Assembly: GCA_018105865.1 (NCBI GenBank)
Contig: CM030852.1
Coordinates: 552,001 to 616,000 of the forward strand
Direction: 5' to 3'
DNA length: 64,000 nt
Source: Metaphire vulgaris
Taxonomy: Eukaryota > Annelida > Clitellata > Crassiclitellata > Megascolecidae
A program made the position numbers and the translations under genes. Every line of letters starts with the position of its first letter. The stretch's first letter is position 1. The notes under the pieces are model-generated. The model was not told the DNA's origin and searched no databases. It worked only from the letters and a program-made list of their open reading frames with translations. This document shows, in pieces, positions 45,496 to 64,000 of this stretch.

Positions 45496-45638
45496 GTGGC
45501 GGCTCCGCATGGGGCCTGTGCCCCCTATTGAATGCCTGCCCCTGCTGGGACCCAATAGTTACTACTACTGGTCATCAACAAATGGTTAGCCCCCATGCTG
45601 AGAAGTTGCCACCCCCCCCCCCTGGAGCGGCCACTGCA
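45496..45638. mobile_element. Eroded hAT-type MITE
   Basis: Ends GTGGCGGCTCC and GGAGCGGCCACTG around a GC-rich interior similar to the 36581 family. No clear target duplication, so it is probably older. Confidence 0.6.
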
Positions 45639-46029
45639 GGGTCCAAACAAATTAGTGAGCAAACAACAGATGACAGATTCAAATTCAGAAGACAAGCACC
45701 GAAATTTTCCTTTAGATTTTACCTTGAATCGCAGAATCGCAGAATATTAGTCCAGTCGCTGTCAAAATTCCTTTATTGACTTCACAGACGTAAAATAGGA
45801 ATTGTACATTAAATGTTTATAATCACGACGGAACTAACTGACCCGAAGACTGCAGGTGATATTTGACCTAATTATATTCAAATTTGAATAGCCGCTGCCT
45901 GCTAGACACTCCCTCAATCTCGTACGCTCTCTGGCCGGAGGTTCCTCTATTGATTTAACCGGCTTCTATCTGACCTCCGCCCCCTCCCCGCCCCCATCCG
46001 CCCACCACACAACGAGCATTGATTCATAC

Positions 46030-46077
46030 CTGAAGCAGACGAATCACGCCGAACGGCTTCTTCTCCTCCCCCACATC
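46030..46077 (-). CDS. Possible short minus-strand exon
   Basis: 48 bp, phase 0, reads DVGEEKKPFGVIRLLQ between an AAAG acceptor and a GTATGA donor. Too short to stand alone. It might belong with the candidate exon at 41112-41253, but the phases do not connect directly. Confidence 0.22.
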
Positions 46078-47254
46078 CTTTCTTTGTGTCAAATTAGGTA
46101 AGCTTATACAACTATTAGACCCAAGACATCATAGAATAATTCCAATTAACAAATGTTGATGAAACGGAACATTTACAATCCATCATATCATCATATCACC
46201 AGTCTATTAAAATGCAGTGAAAACTGAATTTATCGTTTGGTTTGCATTAGTATAATTTATTGATCTACAATCAATAATTAATATAGACATGTATATGTTA
46301 TATGAACTTGAGCTTAACTTGACAGAATCACTAATTCCTGTTGGCTTGCTTTGTGCTTACTGGTTTTTAACTGTCTTGTACCAAACTCATTACTACTATT
46401 AAATGAACATGCACATCTTGGCTATTAACTCATCGACATAAACTTCTCTCGTTCCACTTCTATATATTACTCTATGTCATCCATGCTATGAGAATGCCAA
46501 AAATCGTTTTAGTAGAAAAATCGACAAATTCGAGGCGAATACGGCCAAAATTTCTGGTGCAAAGGCATCACTACAAGGCCCCCTGCAAGGCCCCCTACAA
46601 TTCTCGTGAGAAATCTGAGCGAATTGCGGACATGAATTTTTCGATAAAATTCTCAAAAATCAACGACGGTTAAGGTATGCCCCGAAAGATATGAAAGATC
46701 TCTAATTGCAAATTCCGTATATTCAGTGTATTTCAAGCGATTCGGAAAATAGCTTCGAATCTGTCGATGTTCGCAATATTCACATATAAACATTTCGAAT
46801 CCATGATTCTTATGATTACATGACTAACTGACAACAACGCACAACGATAGATTAGCAGAGAGTTTAGCAGTTTCAGCGTTGGTTTCGAACTGCCTAATTG
46901 AAGACGTAGGCTAGGCCTAAGCAAGGCCGCCTTCTAGCCAGCCGCTGAAGAAACAAGACCTGAGACATGCATTTCGGGTTGTGGAAGAAGCAATGCTTTT
47001 TTCAATCTGGGGTTCCGAGTAGTAGTGTTTTAGGGAGGGGGTCAAATGTTCATATGTCGGCTTTCACGAAAGGAGTACCCTACATCTATAGGCCTACTGC
47101 TTAGACAGAACAGTATGAAGGCAAAATGCACCGTTACAGTTTGAGCCAAAAATCTGCGTCGTCTTCTCTTGTTCACTCATTCTAATAATTATAATTAATT
47201 GAGCCACGCTAATTCTCCCTGCACGTTTACACAGAGGCACACACTCATTGGCAC

Positions 47255-47420
47255 GGATGGCAGAGTGGGTTAGGCGCTGGAGCGGCAGGCTGACGGAGCG
47301 GATTGAAGCCCCACGTTAGCACCTCTAGCGGCTAATCTCACACAGGCATTGTAGTAGGCCACTTTAAATCACGCTTAGTTATGACACGCCGACACGGAAC
47401 CGACGACCACAGCGTTTCAA
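47255..47420 (+). mobile_element. tRNA-derived SINE-like element or decayed tRNA
   Basis: A perfect polymerase III box A (TGGCAGAGTGGG) at about 47268-47279 is followed at tRNA-like spacing by GGATTGAAGCC, a near-match to box B with two differences. The head resembles a Ser/Leu-type tRNA, but no complete cloverleaf with 3' pairing could be drawn, and sequence without tRNA character follows. Confidence 0.5.
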
Positions 47421-47458
47421 CATACCAACAACAAGAGTTTTCATTGTAAAAAAAAGAC

Positions 47459-47621
47459 CAGTGTTCTATCCAGGCCTGTCAGGGGGAGATCTCCCCCCAA
47501 CACCACAAAATCCCCTCCAAAGATCTCAGCCCTGACACAAATTTTTGCATTGAATTGTGTCTCGTCGTCCCCTCCAGCCAAATCAACCCCCGATAAGCCC
47601 TGGAGTCTGGATAAAACACTG
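47459..47621. mobile_element. hAT-type MITE, CAGTGTTNTATCCAG family
   Basis: Ends CAGTGTTCTATCCAG and CTGGATAAAACACTG. The flanks AAAAAGAC and AAAAAGAT match at 7 of 8 positions. 163 bp. Confidence 0.75.
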
Positions 47622-47756
47622 AAAAAGATCACTTAATATCATAATAATCCGGGTGTCATCTGATACCGACGTGGCGCCACCTATCGGATGGAACTCCGCC
47701 GTCTCCTTCCATCCCTCCTCCTCCCTCCTCCCTCCTCCCTCCCTCCTTCCGTCCCT

Positions 47757-55997
<8,241 letters not shown>

Positions 55998-56657
55998 CTG
56001 ACAACAATCAAACGCCGCTTTGTAATAAGGCAGGGAGGGGATATTCAGGTAAATTGCACGAAGGGACCCATTTCTTCTGCGTGGTGATCGACGGCGAGGC
56101 GTTTTTAAAATCAGTAATTGTCAGTTATCAATATTTCGTAAGTATCAAAGCTTCGGTATCTTAGCGAGCCATTTCACACCCCTTGGCGGACAGTGGCGTA
56201 ACCACGACCGGGCAATTACGGGCAATGCCCGGGTTAATTTTCTTTCTGCCCGGGTTGAAAAAATTCCGGGTTGTAAAAATTAAAAATGATGCCTTTAATT
56301 TTTGGTTTTGCTTAATTTTGCGCTGCCATGCACGTCATTGCAATACTATTTTAATAGTCGACTGCAGTCTCTCTTGGAAACGTGTTTCACAGGTGTCAGC
56401 CAGAAGTGCAGTAATTACTAGAGTCATTGTGTTTGGCTGGTCTATGTATCTACGTGATATCGGGGGTAATCGCCTGTTCGTATAGACGATTTCTTCCCTC
56501 GACATCTTCCTCTGCTCAGTTGGACTCTGAAACTCTATCTAAGATGATAATTGAAGCGTACGACGTTCGGGCGTCGTAGATGCTGAGCTGGTGATTGAAA
56601 GGCAGTGATTGCAGGGTAGCAGATAGCTGAGGTATCTTTGACCTGCGCGAGATACGA

Positions 56658-59335
56658 ATGTGTTCGGAAACCCGTCCTAGCAGCAAAGTGGCAGCTGCTC
56701 TGGGATTTGACCTTATTGACCCGAGAGGTCTAGCTCCCTTGTCTCCTAAAATTCCTTTGTCATCGGAGCAAGCGGTTGTGCTTTACGAACGGACGTTTGT
56801 ACGGTTTATTGCAAGTTCGGCCAAGAATAAATTGATTGTTTTACACACAATCTCGCGTAAAGTCGGATTTTTTAAAAGACAATTTCTCGGATCAGCAATG
56901 GCCACCTTAGGTCAAGGAAAGAAGCGAAAACAAGAACAACTGGCAGCAGCATCGTCTGGATTACATAAGTTGTCTGCATTTGGATTTCGCAAAAATTCTG
57001 GAGAGATGAACACAGCTGACTCGTTCTTAGAAATATCGGATGACGTATGCCAAACTGTTTCTTCGTCGGTTGCAACTGGTCATCATTTGTCCGACAGCTC
57101 AAATATCGGCGTCGCTGCGAACTCCAGAAATGAACAGTCCCAGTCTCTGAATAACTTCCCAAAGGACATTTCCAAAGGAGAACTAGACAACCCAGTGCAG
57201 CCTAAACTGCAGACATATCCGTGGAAATATTTTGGAACAAAGAAACCAGTCAAACGTCGTTTTCAAAGTTGTTATTTTGCAGAATTTCCATGGTTGGAAT
57301 ATTCAGTTCAACAGGATGCTGCATATTGCTTTTGCTGTCGTTACTGGAGCAAAGAAAGTTCGCCATTTGGCGAACCTGGAGGATTTTCCGATTGGCAGCA
57401 CGCAACAGGTCAAAGGTATGGATTTACACTTCATAATTCATCTGTTGAGCACTTGCGTTGTCTCGTCGAATGGGATCAATTTAAAATTCGCAAAAAAGAA
57501 AAAAAGGAAGTGGCTGATTTGATTGGCAAGGCTGCCGTTACACAACGCGAACAAAACAGGTACTACATAAAAACATTAGCGGAAATTATTTTATTTTGTG
57601 CTAAGCAAGAAATTGCTTTACGTGCACATGACGAGACTGACGAATCGGCTAACAAAGGGAATTTCTTGGAGTTAGTTGACGTTATCAGCAGACATGATGA
57701 CAAGTTTGCAGCTCGATTGCGTTCAATGCCCGACAATGCAATGTATCTATCCCCAACAATACAGAACGAGATCGCCCGTTGTATAGCTACGTGTATTTCA
57801 GATGTAATATCCAAGGCCGTCAACGATGCAGGTATGTTTTCACTTTTGGTAGACGACACAAAAGACATCAGCAAAACTGAACAAATGTCCATAGTGCTGC
57901 GATATTTTGATAAATCTACAAATAGCATTTATGAACGCTTTCTTGGCTTTTTTCAGCCAAATAGCCTTAATGCTCAGTCGCTTGTAAACTGCATTACTGA
58001 TGCACTAAATAAACGCAACGTTGACATTAAGAATTGCATCGCTCAGGCATACGACGGTGCGTCAGTGATGAGTGGAGATATTGGAGGTGTTCAGCGGAAA
58101 ATGCAAGACTTGGTTCCGCATGCGGTTTATGTGCATTGTTTCGCACATAAAGTTAATCTTGTGTTGGTGAATGTTTGTAAAAATGAACCGATTGCTCGTG
58201 ATTTCTTTGATCTTCTTCAGTCATTATATGTTTATATGTCGTCGTCGGTACCTCATGCAAAGTTTTGTGCAACCTGCAAGCAGAAATTGATTCGAATGGC
58301 GTTGTGGTTGAACTCAAGCGAATAATAGATACACGTTGGACATGTCAATATAGTGCAACAACTGCCATTAAAAGAACGTACGTTGCTATATTGAAAACAC
58401 TTGAAGAGCTGTCAGTTGCAGGGGGTGACAGAGCATTAATGGCGATTGGATTATTGCAGCAAATTCGAAATTTTAAGTTTATTTTATCATTGGAACTGTT
58501 TCACTCTTTATTTCAAGAAACTGCTACACTTGCAGAATCACTTCAAAGTCCATCTGTTCTGATGGGCATGGCGCAGAAGCTAGTGTCTGCTGTTTGCAAC
58601 CAACTTCAAACATTTAGAGACGAATCTGGGGGGTGGGATGGCATTTGGGCTGCGTCTATGGCAGTTTGCGAAGTTAACAATATTCCTGTAGAAAGTGAAG
58701 TTATGCCAAGAGACGGTATTAGGCCACGGCGTCGGCGCAAATTACCCACAGCTCTTAGCGAATTTGTGGTCGGGGCACCTGTCGAACAACAAACGGATTT
58801 TCTTGCAACATCGCATGAGTACAAGACACAGCTATTTTTCCCAATTGTGGATAGAATGTTACAGGAGCTAAAGCGTCGTTTCGCACCATGTAATGAAATC
58901 ATATACAGTGGAGTTGATGCATTATCACCGACATCAGAATCATTTTTCGAACCGTCAGTACTTGAACCATTTGCCATTCACTACAAAGCCATCGTTTTTG
59001 ATTCTCATATTTCGCTAGATGATAATTTGTTCCGCTTCAGAGGTGAAATAACGACAGCAAAGTTTCTTTTAGGTGATATCATGAAAAAAGAACCATCGGA
59101 AAAGAAGTTGCTTTCGATTATAGACGTGTACGAAGAAATTAAGAAATATGGCGCCTTTAAAATGCTGATGAGCGTACTTCAAATAAGTATGACTCTTCCC
59201 GTTTCTACAGCGTCTTGTGAGCGATCATTTTCTTGCTTAAAGCGCTTGAAAAATTATTTGCGCAGCACCATGGGGGCACGAGCGTCTAACCTCTCTTGCG
59301 TTAATTTCCATCGAACGAAATTTGGTACAGCTTGA
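56658..59335 (+). pseudogene. Frameshifted hAT transposase (DUF4371/TTF-finger type), copy 1
   Basis: Reads as two frames, 56658-58325 (555 codons) and 58265-59335. Compared with copy 2 it has two extra bases near 58275 and one extra G in the run near 59272. The second change replaces the conserved end of the dimerisation domain with unrelated residues. The catalytic aspartates and the E-R-S-F glutamate are present but in different frames. Recent inactivation is likely, since the rest is nearly unchanged. Confidence 0.92.
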
Positions 59336-59775
59336 CGGTGTTGTTGATAAATTCAAGAGCAGCAGCGATCAAACACGACGCATATTGCTTTGACTTCAGG
59401 GTAGTTTTGCTTATCGGCAATTAGTTAAAGTCATCTTTATCTAATCATTAACTGAGAGTAGACTAACTTGCACTCCGGTTTGTTATTATTATTATTATGT
59501 CGGCGTGTCGTTTGGCTGAATATAAGTTCTACAAAGACAAAGCCAGCGGTCGCTAGGGAGCGAGGGCGAAATCTAACTGAGAGTCATTCATAATCTAATA
59601 TACTTGGCTGCTTACTCGGTTATACGTGAACACTTCGCATTATTTGATCCTGACAATTCCTAAGTTTATTTTGGTTATGTTTTATGTTGCTTTGTAGTCC
59701 TTATGTTAACTGACCGATTGATGTCTATTGTTAAATTCCTCATGTTAATTTTTCTACATGAGTTTTGTTGTGTTG

Positions 59776-59895
59776 GGGCTGTCCATAAATTACGTAAGTA
59801 AAATGGGGAGGGTTTGAACAAGTTTGACAGGCGTTGACAAGTGGGTCAAAATTCACCCCCAAAAAATTGTTTACATAATTTATGGACAACCCCTT
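59776..59895. mobile_element. Short GGGCTGTCCATAAATTACG inverted-repeat segment inside hAT copy 1
   Basis: Starts GGGGCTGTCCATAAATTACG and ends TAATTTATGGACAACCCC. Same family as 19410-19828 and 35127-35405. It is present at the same place in copy 2 (63624-63737), so it was already part of this hAT before it multiplied. Confidence 0.7.
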
Positions 59896-60041
59896 GGTCA
59901 GCTGCCCGGGTTACATTTTGAGCCTGGTTACGCCACTGTTGGCGGACCGAACCTGGCCCGCGGGCCGCCGTTTGAATATCCATGTAATAGGGGAATTCAG
60001 CTTCCGTTATTATAAGAACGCTACGAATGTGATGATTAACC

Positions 60042-63000
60042 CAGTGGCGTAACCACGACCGGGCAATTACGGGCAATGCCCGGGTTAATTTTCTTTCTGC
60101 CCGGGTTGAAAAAATTCCGGGTTGTAAAAATTAAAAATGATGCCTTTAATTTTTGGTTTTGCTTAATTTTGCGCTGCCATGCACGTCATTGCAATACTAT
60201 TTTAATAGTCGACTGCAGTCTCTCTTGGAAACGTGTTTCACAGGTGTCAGCCAGAAGTGCAGTAATTACTAGAGTCATTGTGTTTGGCTGGTCTATGTAT
60301 CTACGTGATATCGGGGGTAATCGCCTGTTCGTATAGACGATTTCTTCCCTCGACATCTTCCTCTGCTCAGTTGGACTCTGAAACTCTATCTAAGGTGATA
60401 ATTGAAGCGTACGACGTTCGGGCGTCGTAGATGCTGAGCTGGTGATTGAAAGGCAGTGATTGCAGGGTAGCAGATAGCTGAGGTATCTTTGACCTGCGCG
60501 AGATACGAATGTGTTCGGAAACCCGTCCTAGCAGCAAAGTGGCAGCTGCTCTGGGATTTGACCTTATTGACCCGAGAGGTCTAGCTCCCTTGTCTCCTAA
60601 AATTCCTTTGTCATCGGAGCAAGCGGTTGTGCTTTACGAACGGACGTTTGTACGGTTTATTGCAAGTTCGGCCAAGAATAAATTTATTGTTTTACACACA
60701 ATCTCGCGTAAAGTCGAATTTTTTAAAAGACAATTTCTCGGATCAGCAATGGCCACCTTAGGTCAAGGAAAGAAGCGAAAACAAGAACAACTGGCAGCAG
60801 CATCGTCTGGATTACATAAGTTGTCTGCATTTGGATTTCGCAAAAATTCTGGAGAGATGAACACAGCTGACTCGTGCTTAGAAATATCGGATGACGTATG
60901 CCAAACTGTTTCTTCGTCGGTTGCAACTGGTCATCATTTGTCCGACAGCTCAAATATCGGCGTCGCTGCGAACTCCAGAAATGAACAGTCCCAGCCTCTG
61001 AATAACTTCCCAAAGGACATTTCCAAAGGAGAAATAGACAACCCAGTGCAGCCCAAATTGCAGACATATCCGTGGAAATATTTTGGAACAAAGAAACCAG
61101 TCAAACGTCGTTTTCAAAGTTGTTATTTTGCAGAATTTCCATGGTTGGAATATTCAGTTCAACAGGATGCTGCATATTGCTTTTGCTGTCGTTACTGGAG
61201 CAAAGAAAGTTCACCATTTGGCGAACCTGGAGGATTTTCCGATTGGCAGCACGCAACAGGTCAAAGGTATGGATTTACACTTCATAATTCATCTGTTGAG
61301 CACTTGCGTTGTCTCGTCGAATGGGATCAATTTAAAATTCGCAAAAAAGAAAAAAAGGAAGTGGCTGATTTGATTGGCAAGGCTGCCGTTACACAACGCG
61401 AACAAAACAGGTACTACATAAAAACATTAGCGGAAATTATTTTATTTTGTGCTAAGCAAGAAATTGCTTTACGTGCACATGACGAGACTGACGAATCGGC
61501 TAACAAAGGGAATTTCTTGGAGTTAGTTGACGTTATCAGCAGACATGATGACAAGTTTGCAGCTCGATTGCGTTCAATGCCCGACAATGCAATGTATCTA
61601 TCCCCAACAATACAGAACGAGATCGCCCGTTGTATAGCTACGTGTATTTCAGATGTAATATCCAAGGCCGTCAACGATGCAGGTATGTTTTCACTTTTGG
61701 TAGACGACACAAAAGACATCAGCAAAACTGAACAAATGTCCATAGTGCTGCGATATTTTGATAAATCTACAAATAGCATTTATGAACGCTTTCTTGGCTT
61801 TTTTCAGCCAAATAGCCTTAATGCTCAGTCGCTTGTAAACTGCATTACTGATGCACTAAATAAACGCAACGTTGACATTAAGAATTGCATCGCTCAGGCA
61901 TACGACGGTGCGTCAGTGATGAGTGGAGATATTGGAGGTGTTCAGCGGAAAATGCAAGACTTGGTTCCGCATGCGGTTTATGTGCATTGTTTCGCACATA
62001 AAGTTAATCTTGTGTTGGTGAATGTTTGTAAAAATGAACCGATTGCTCGTGATTTCTTTGATCTTCTTCAGTCATTATATGTTTATATGTCGTCGTCGGT
62101 ACCTCATGCAAAGTTTTGTGCAACCCAAGCAGAAATTGATTCGAATGGCGTTGTGGTTGAACTCAAGCGAATAATAGATACACGTTGGACATGTCAATAT
62201 AGTGCAACAACTGCCATTAAAAGAACGTACGTTGCTATATTGAAAACACTTGAAGAGCTGTCAGTTGCAGGGGGTGACAGAGCATTAATGGCGATTGGAT
62301 TATTGCAGCAAATTCGAAATTTTAAGTTTATTTTATCATTGGAACTGTTTCACTCTTTATTTCAAGAAACTGCTACACTTGCAGAATCACTTCAAAGTCC
62401 ATCTGTTCTGATGGGCATGGCGCAGAAGCTAGTGTCTGCTGTTTGCAACCAACTTCAAACATTTAGAGACGAATCTGGGGGGTGGGATGGCATTTGGGCT
62501 GCGTCTATGGCAGTTTGCGAAGTTAACAATATTCCTGTAGAAAATGAAGTTATGCCAAGAGACGGTATTAGGCCACGGCGTCGGCGCAAATTACCCACAG
62601 CTCTTAGCGAATTTGTGGTCGGGGCACCTGTCGAACAACAAACGGATTTTCTTGCAACATCGCATGAGTACAAGACACAGCTATTTTTCCCAATTGTGGA
62701 TAGAATGTTACAGGAGCTAAAGCGTCGTTTCGCACCATGTAATGAAATCATATACAGTGGAGTTGATGCATTATCACCGACATCAGAATCATTTCTCGAA
62801 CCGTCAGTACTTGAACCATTTGCCATTCACTACAAAGCCATCGTTTTTGATTCTCATATTTCGCTAGATGATAATTTGTTCCGCTTCAGAGGTGAAATAA
62901 CGACAGCAAAGTTTCTTTTAGGTGATATCATGAAAAAAGAACCATCGGAAAAGAAGTTGCTTTCGATTATAGACGTGTACGAAGAAATTAAGAAATATGG

Positions 63001-63782
63001 CGCCTTTAAAATGCTGATGAGCGTACTTCAAATAAGTATGACTCTTCCCGTGTCTACAGCGTCTTGTGAGCGATCATTTTCTTGCTTAAAGCGCTTGAAA
63101 AATTATTTGCGCAGCACCATGGGGCACGAGCGTCTAACCTCTCTTGCGTTAATTTCCATCGAACGAAATTTGGTACAGCTTGACGGTGTTGTTGATAAAT
63201 TCAAGAGCAGCAGCGATCAAACACGACGCATATTGCTTTGACTTCAGGGTAGTTTTGCTTATCGGCAATTAGTTAAAGTCATCTTTATCTAATCATTAAC
63301 TGAGAGTAGACTAACTTGCACTCCGGTTTGTTATTATTATTATTATGTCGGCGTGTCGTTTGGCTGAATATAAGTTCTACAAAGACAAAGCCAGCGGTCG
63401 CTAGGAGCGAGGGCGAAATCTAACTGAGAGTCATTCATAATCTAATATACTTGGCTGCTTACTCGGTTATACGTGAACACTTCGCATTATTTGATCCTGA
63501 CAATTCCTAAGTTTATTTTGGTTATGTTTTATGTTGCTTTGTAGTCCTTATGTTAACTGACCGATTGATGTCTATTGTTAAATTCCTCATGTTAATTTTT
63601 CTACATGAGTTTTGTTGTGTTGGGGCTGTCCATAAATTACGTAAGTAAAATGGGGAGGGTTTGAACAAGTTTGACAGGCGTTGACAAGTGGGTCAAAATT
63701 CACCCCAAAAATTGTTTACATAATTTATGGACAACCCTTGGTCAGCTGCCCGGGTTACATTTTGAGCCTGGTTACGCCACTG
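60042..63782 (+). mobile_element. hAT transposon copy 2 (apparently intact)
   Basis: 3741 bp, same ends as copy 1, perfect duplication GATTAACC (60034-60041 and 63783-63790). Only 103 bp separate it from copy 1. The different target duplications show two independent insertions rather than a tandem duplication. With intact ends and an intact transposase frame it is a candidate active element. Confidence 0.97.
60509..63241 (+). CDS. hAT transposase, intact 910 codons
   Basis: Cut-and-paste transposase of the hAT superfamily, in the group whose host relatives include ZMYM1-like proteins. From N to C: a variable leader; a TTF-type zinc finger around residues 190-250 (QSCYFAEFPWLEYS, AAYCFCCRYW); a DUF4371-like part of the RNase-H fold; first catalytic Asp in LLVDDTKD (residue 399); second in AYDGASVMSG (residue 466); then CFAHKVNLVL; catalytic Glu in CERSFSCLKRL (residue 854), within the C-terminal dimerisation domain. 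The frame opens at 60509, but the Met at residue 81 (60749, MATLGQGKKRKQ) is an equally plausible start. No intron is needed. All recognisable catalytic residues are present. Confidence 0.95.
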   Translation: MCSETRPSSKVAAALGFDLIDPRGLAPLSPKIPLSSEQAVVLYERTFVRFIASSAKNKFIVLHTISRKVEFFKRQFLGSAMATLGQGKKRKQEQLAAASSGLHKLSAFGFRKNSGEMNTADSCLEISDDVCQTVSSSVATGHHLSDSSNIGVAANSRNEQSQPLNNFPKDISKGEIDNPVQPKLQTYPWKYFGTKKPVKRRFQSCYFAEFPWLEYSVQQDAAYCFCCRYWSKESSPFGEPGGFSDWQHATGQRYGFTLHNSSVEHLRCLVEWDQFKIRKKEKKEVADLIGKAAVTQREQNRYYIKTLAEIILFCAKQEIALRAHDETDESANKGNFLELVDVISRHDDKFAARLRSMPDNAMYLSPTIQNEIARCIATCISDVISKAVNDAGMFSLLVDDTKDISKTEQMSIVLRYFDKSTNSIYERFLGFFQPNSLNAQSLVNCITDALNKRNVDIKNCIAQAYDGASVMSGDIGGVQRKMQDLVPHAVYVHCFAHKVNLVLVNVCKNEPIARDFFDLLQSLYVYMSSSVPHAKFCATQAEIDSNGVVVELKRIIDTRWTCQYSATTAIKRTYVAILKTLEELSVAGGDRALMAIGLLQQIRNFKFILSLELFHSLFQETATLAESLQSPSVLMGMAQKLVSAVCNQLQTFRDESGGWDGIWAASMAVCEVNNIPVENEVMPRDGIRPRRRRKLPTALSEFVVGAPVEQQTDFLATSHEYKTQLFFPIVDRMLQELKRRFAPCNEIIYSGVDALSPTSESFLEPSVLEPFAIHYKAIVFDSHISLDDNLFRFRGEITTAKFLLGDIMKKEPSEKKLLSIIDVYEEIKKYGAFKMLMSVLQISMTLPVSTASCERSFSCLKRLKNYLRSTMGHERLTSLALISIERNLVQLDGVVDKFKSSSDQTRRILL

Positions 63783-63790
63783 GATTAACC

Positions 63791-63940
63791 TTGACCAAAC
63801 CACAATAATAGTGATAATAAATAAATGAATATAAAATAATAATTCGTTTTGTTCCACTTTATATAGAGAAGCATGGAAACAACGGAGCCCTGAACCTGTC
63901 CCAGGACAGAGAACACGAAGAAGAAGAAGAAGAAGAAGAA

Positions 63941-63973
<33 letters not shown>

Positions 63974-64000
63974 CATCATCATCATCATGATGATAGAGCA
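63791..64000. repeat. Probable LINE 3' tail with (AAG)n(ATG)n(ATC)n repeats
   Basis: GACAGAGAACACGAAGAAG leads into AAG, ATG and ATC runs (63909-63990), similar in style to the LINE tail near 12030. The ATG and ATC runs are complementary and would fold on each other. Confidence 0.5.

Larger units (their letters stand above)
56191..59938 (+). mobile_element. hAT transposon copy 1 (frameshifted)
   Basis: 3748 bp with ends CAGTGGCGTAACCA and TGGTTACGCCACTG and perfect duplication TTGGCGGA (56183-56190 and 59939-59946). Near-identical to copy 2. The transposase frame is broken, so this copy would need protein from elsewhere to move. It lies just upstream of the minus-strand membrane-protein gene. 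Confidence 0.97.

Noticed and set aside
57232..57928. Secondary frames inside the hAT copies (also at 61083-61779)
   Set aside because: They are shadow frames repeated identically in both copies and overlap the transposase on the other frame or strand.

Overview
This is a stretch of animal nuclear DNA. The genes are split into many short exons with GT-AG introns. Their products are typical of animals: a lysosomal galactocerebrosidase, transcription factor IIB and a GPI mannosyltransferase. The DNA between them is packed with hAT-type transposons, small non-autonomous elements, LINE tails and long microsatellites. I see no bacterial-style operons, CRISPR arrays or rRNA. The species cannot be fixed from the sequence; an invertebrate animal is my best guess.

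Layout. (1) 1018-9375, + strand: 17 exons covering most of a galactocerebrosidase (GALC, GH59), with the 5' end outside the window. (2) 16042-11220, - strand: transcription factor IIB, with clean core exons but a first half that does not read cleanly (zinc-ribbon exon broken). (3) 16777-18972, + strand: two-exon PIGZ/SMP3-type mannosyltransferase, divergent from TFIIB. (4) about 20186-37452, + strand: a gene of about 28 exons for a large WD40-like protein I cannot name. Its last two exons sit between two near-identical 0.55-kb inverted repeats (about 35517-36075 and 39240-39780). (5) 39.8-47.7 kb: repeat-rich DNA with a dead hAT transposase broken by nested small hAT elements, plus two candidate - strand exons. 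(6) about 56000-47757, - strand: a multi-exon gene for a probable single-pass membrane protein of unknown family, its introns full of mobile elements, including a SPIN-like element with a perfect 8-bp target duplication. (7) 56191-63782: two almost identical hAT transposons in the same orientation, each with its own perfect 8-bp target duplication. The first is frameshifted; the second has an intact 910-codon transposase frame.

The host genes do not form an obvious pathway. The mobile-element content is the outstanding part: at least nine hAT-type insertions keep a recognisable 8-bp target duplication (most perfect), several nested, beside a potentially active transposase source. Exon boundaries were derived by hand from GT-AG sites, reading phase and recalled family similarity, with no alignment or transcript data.
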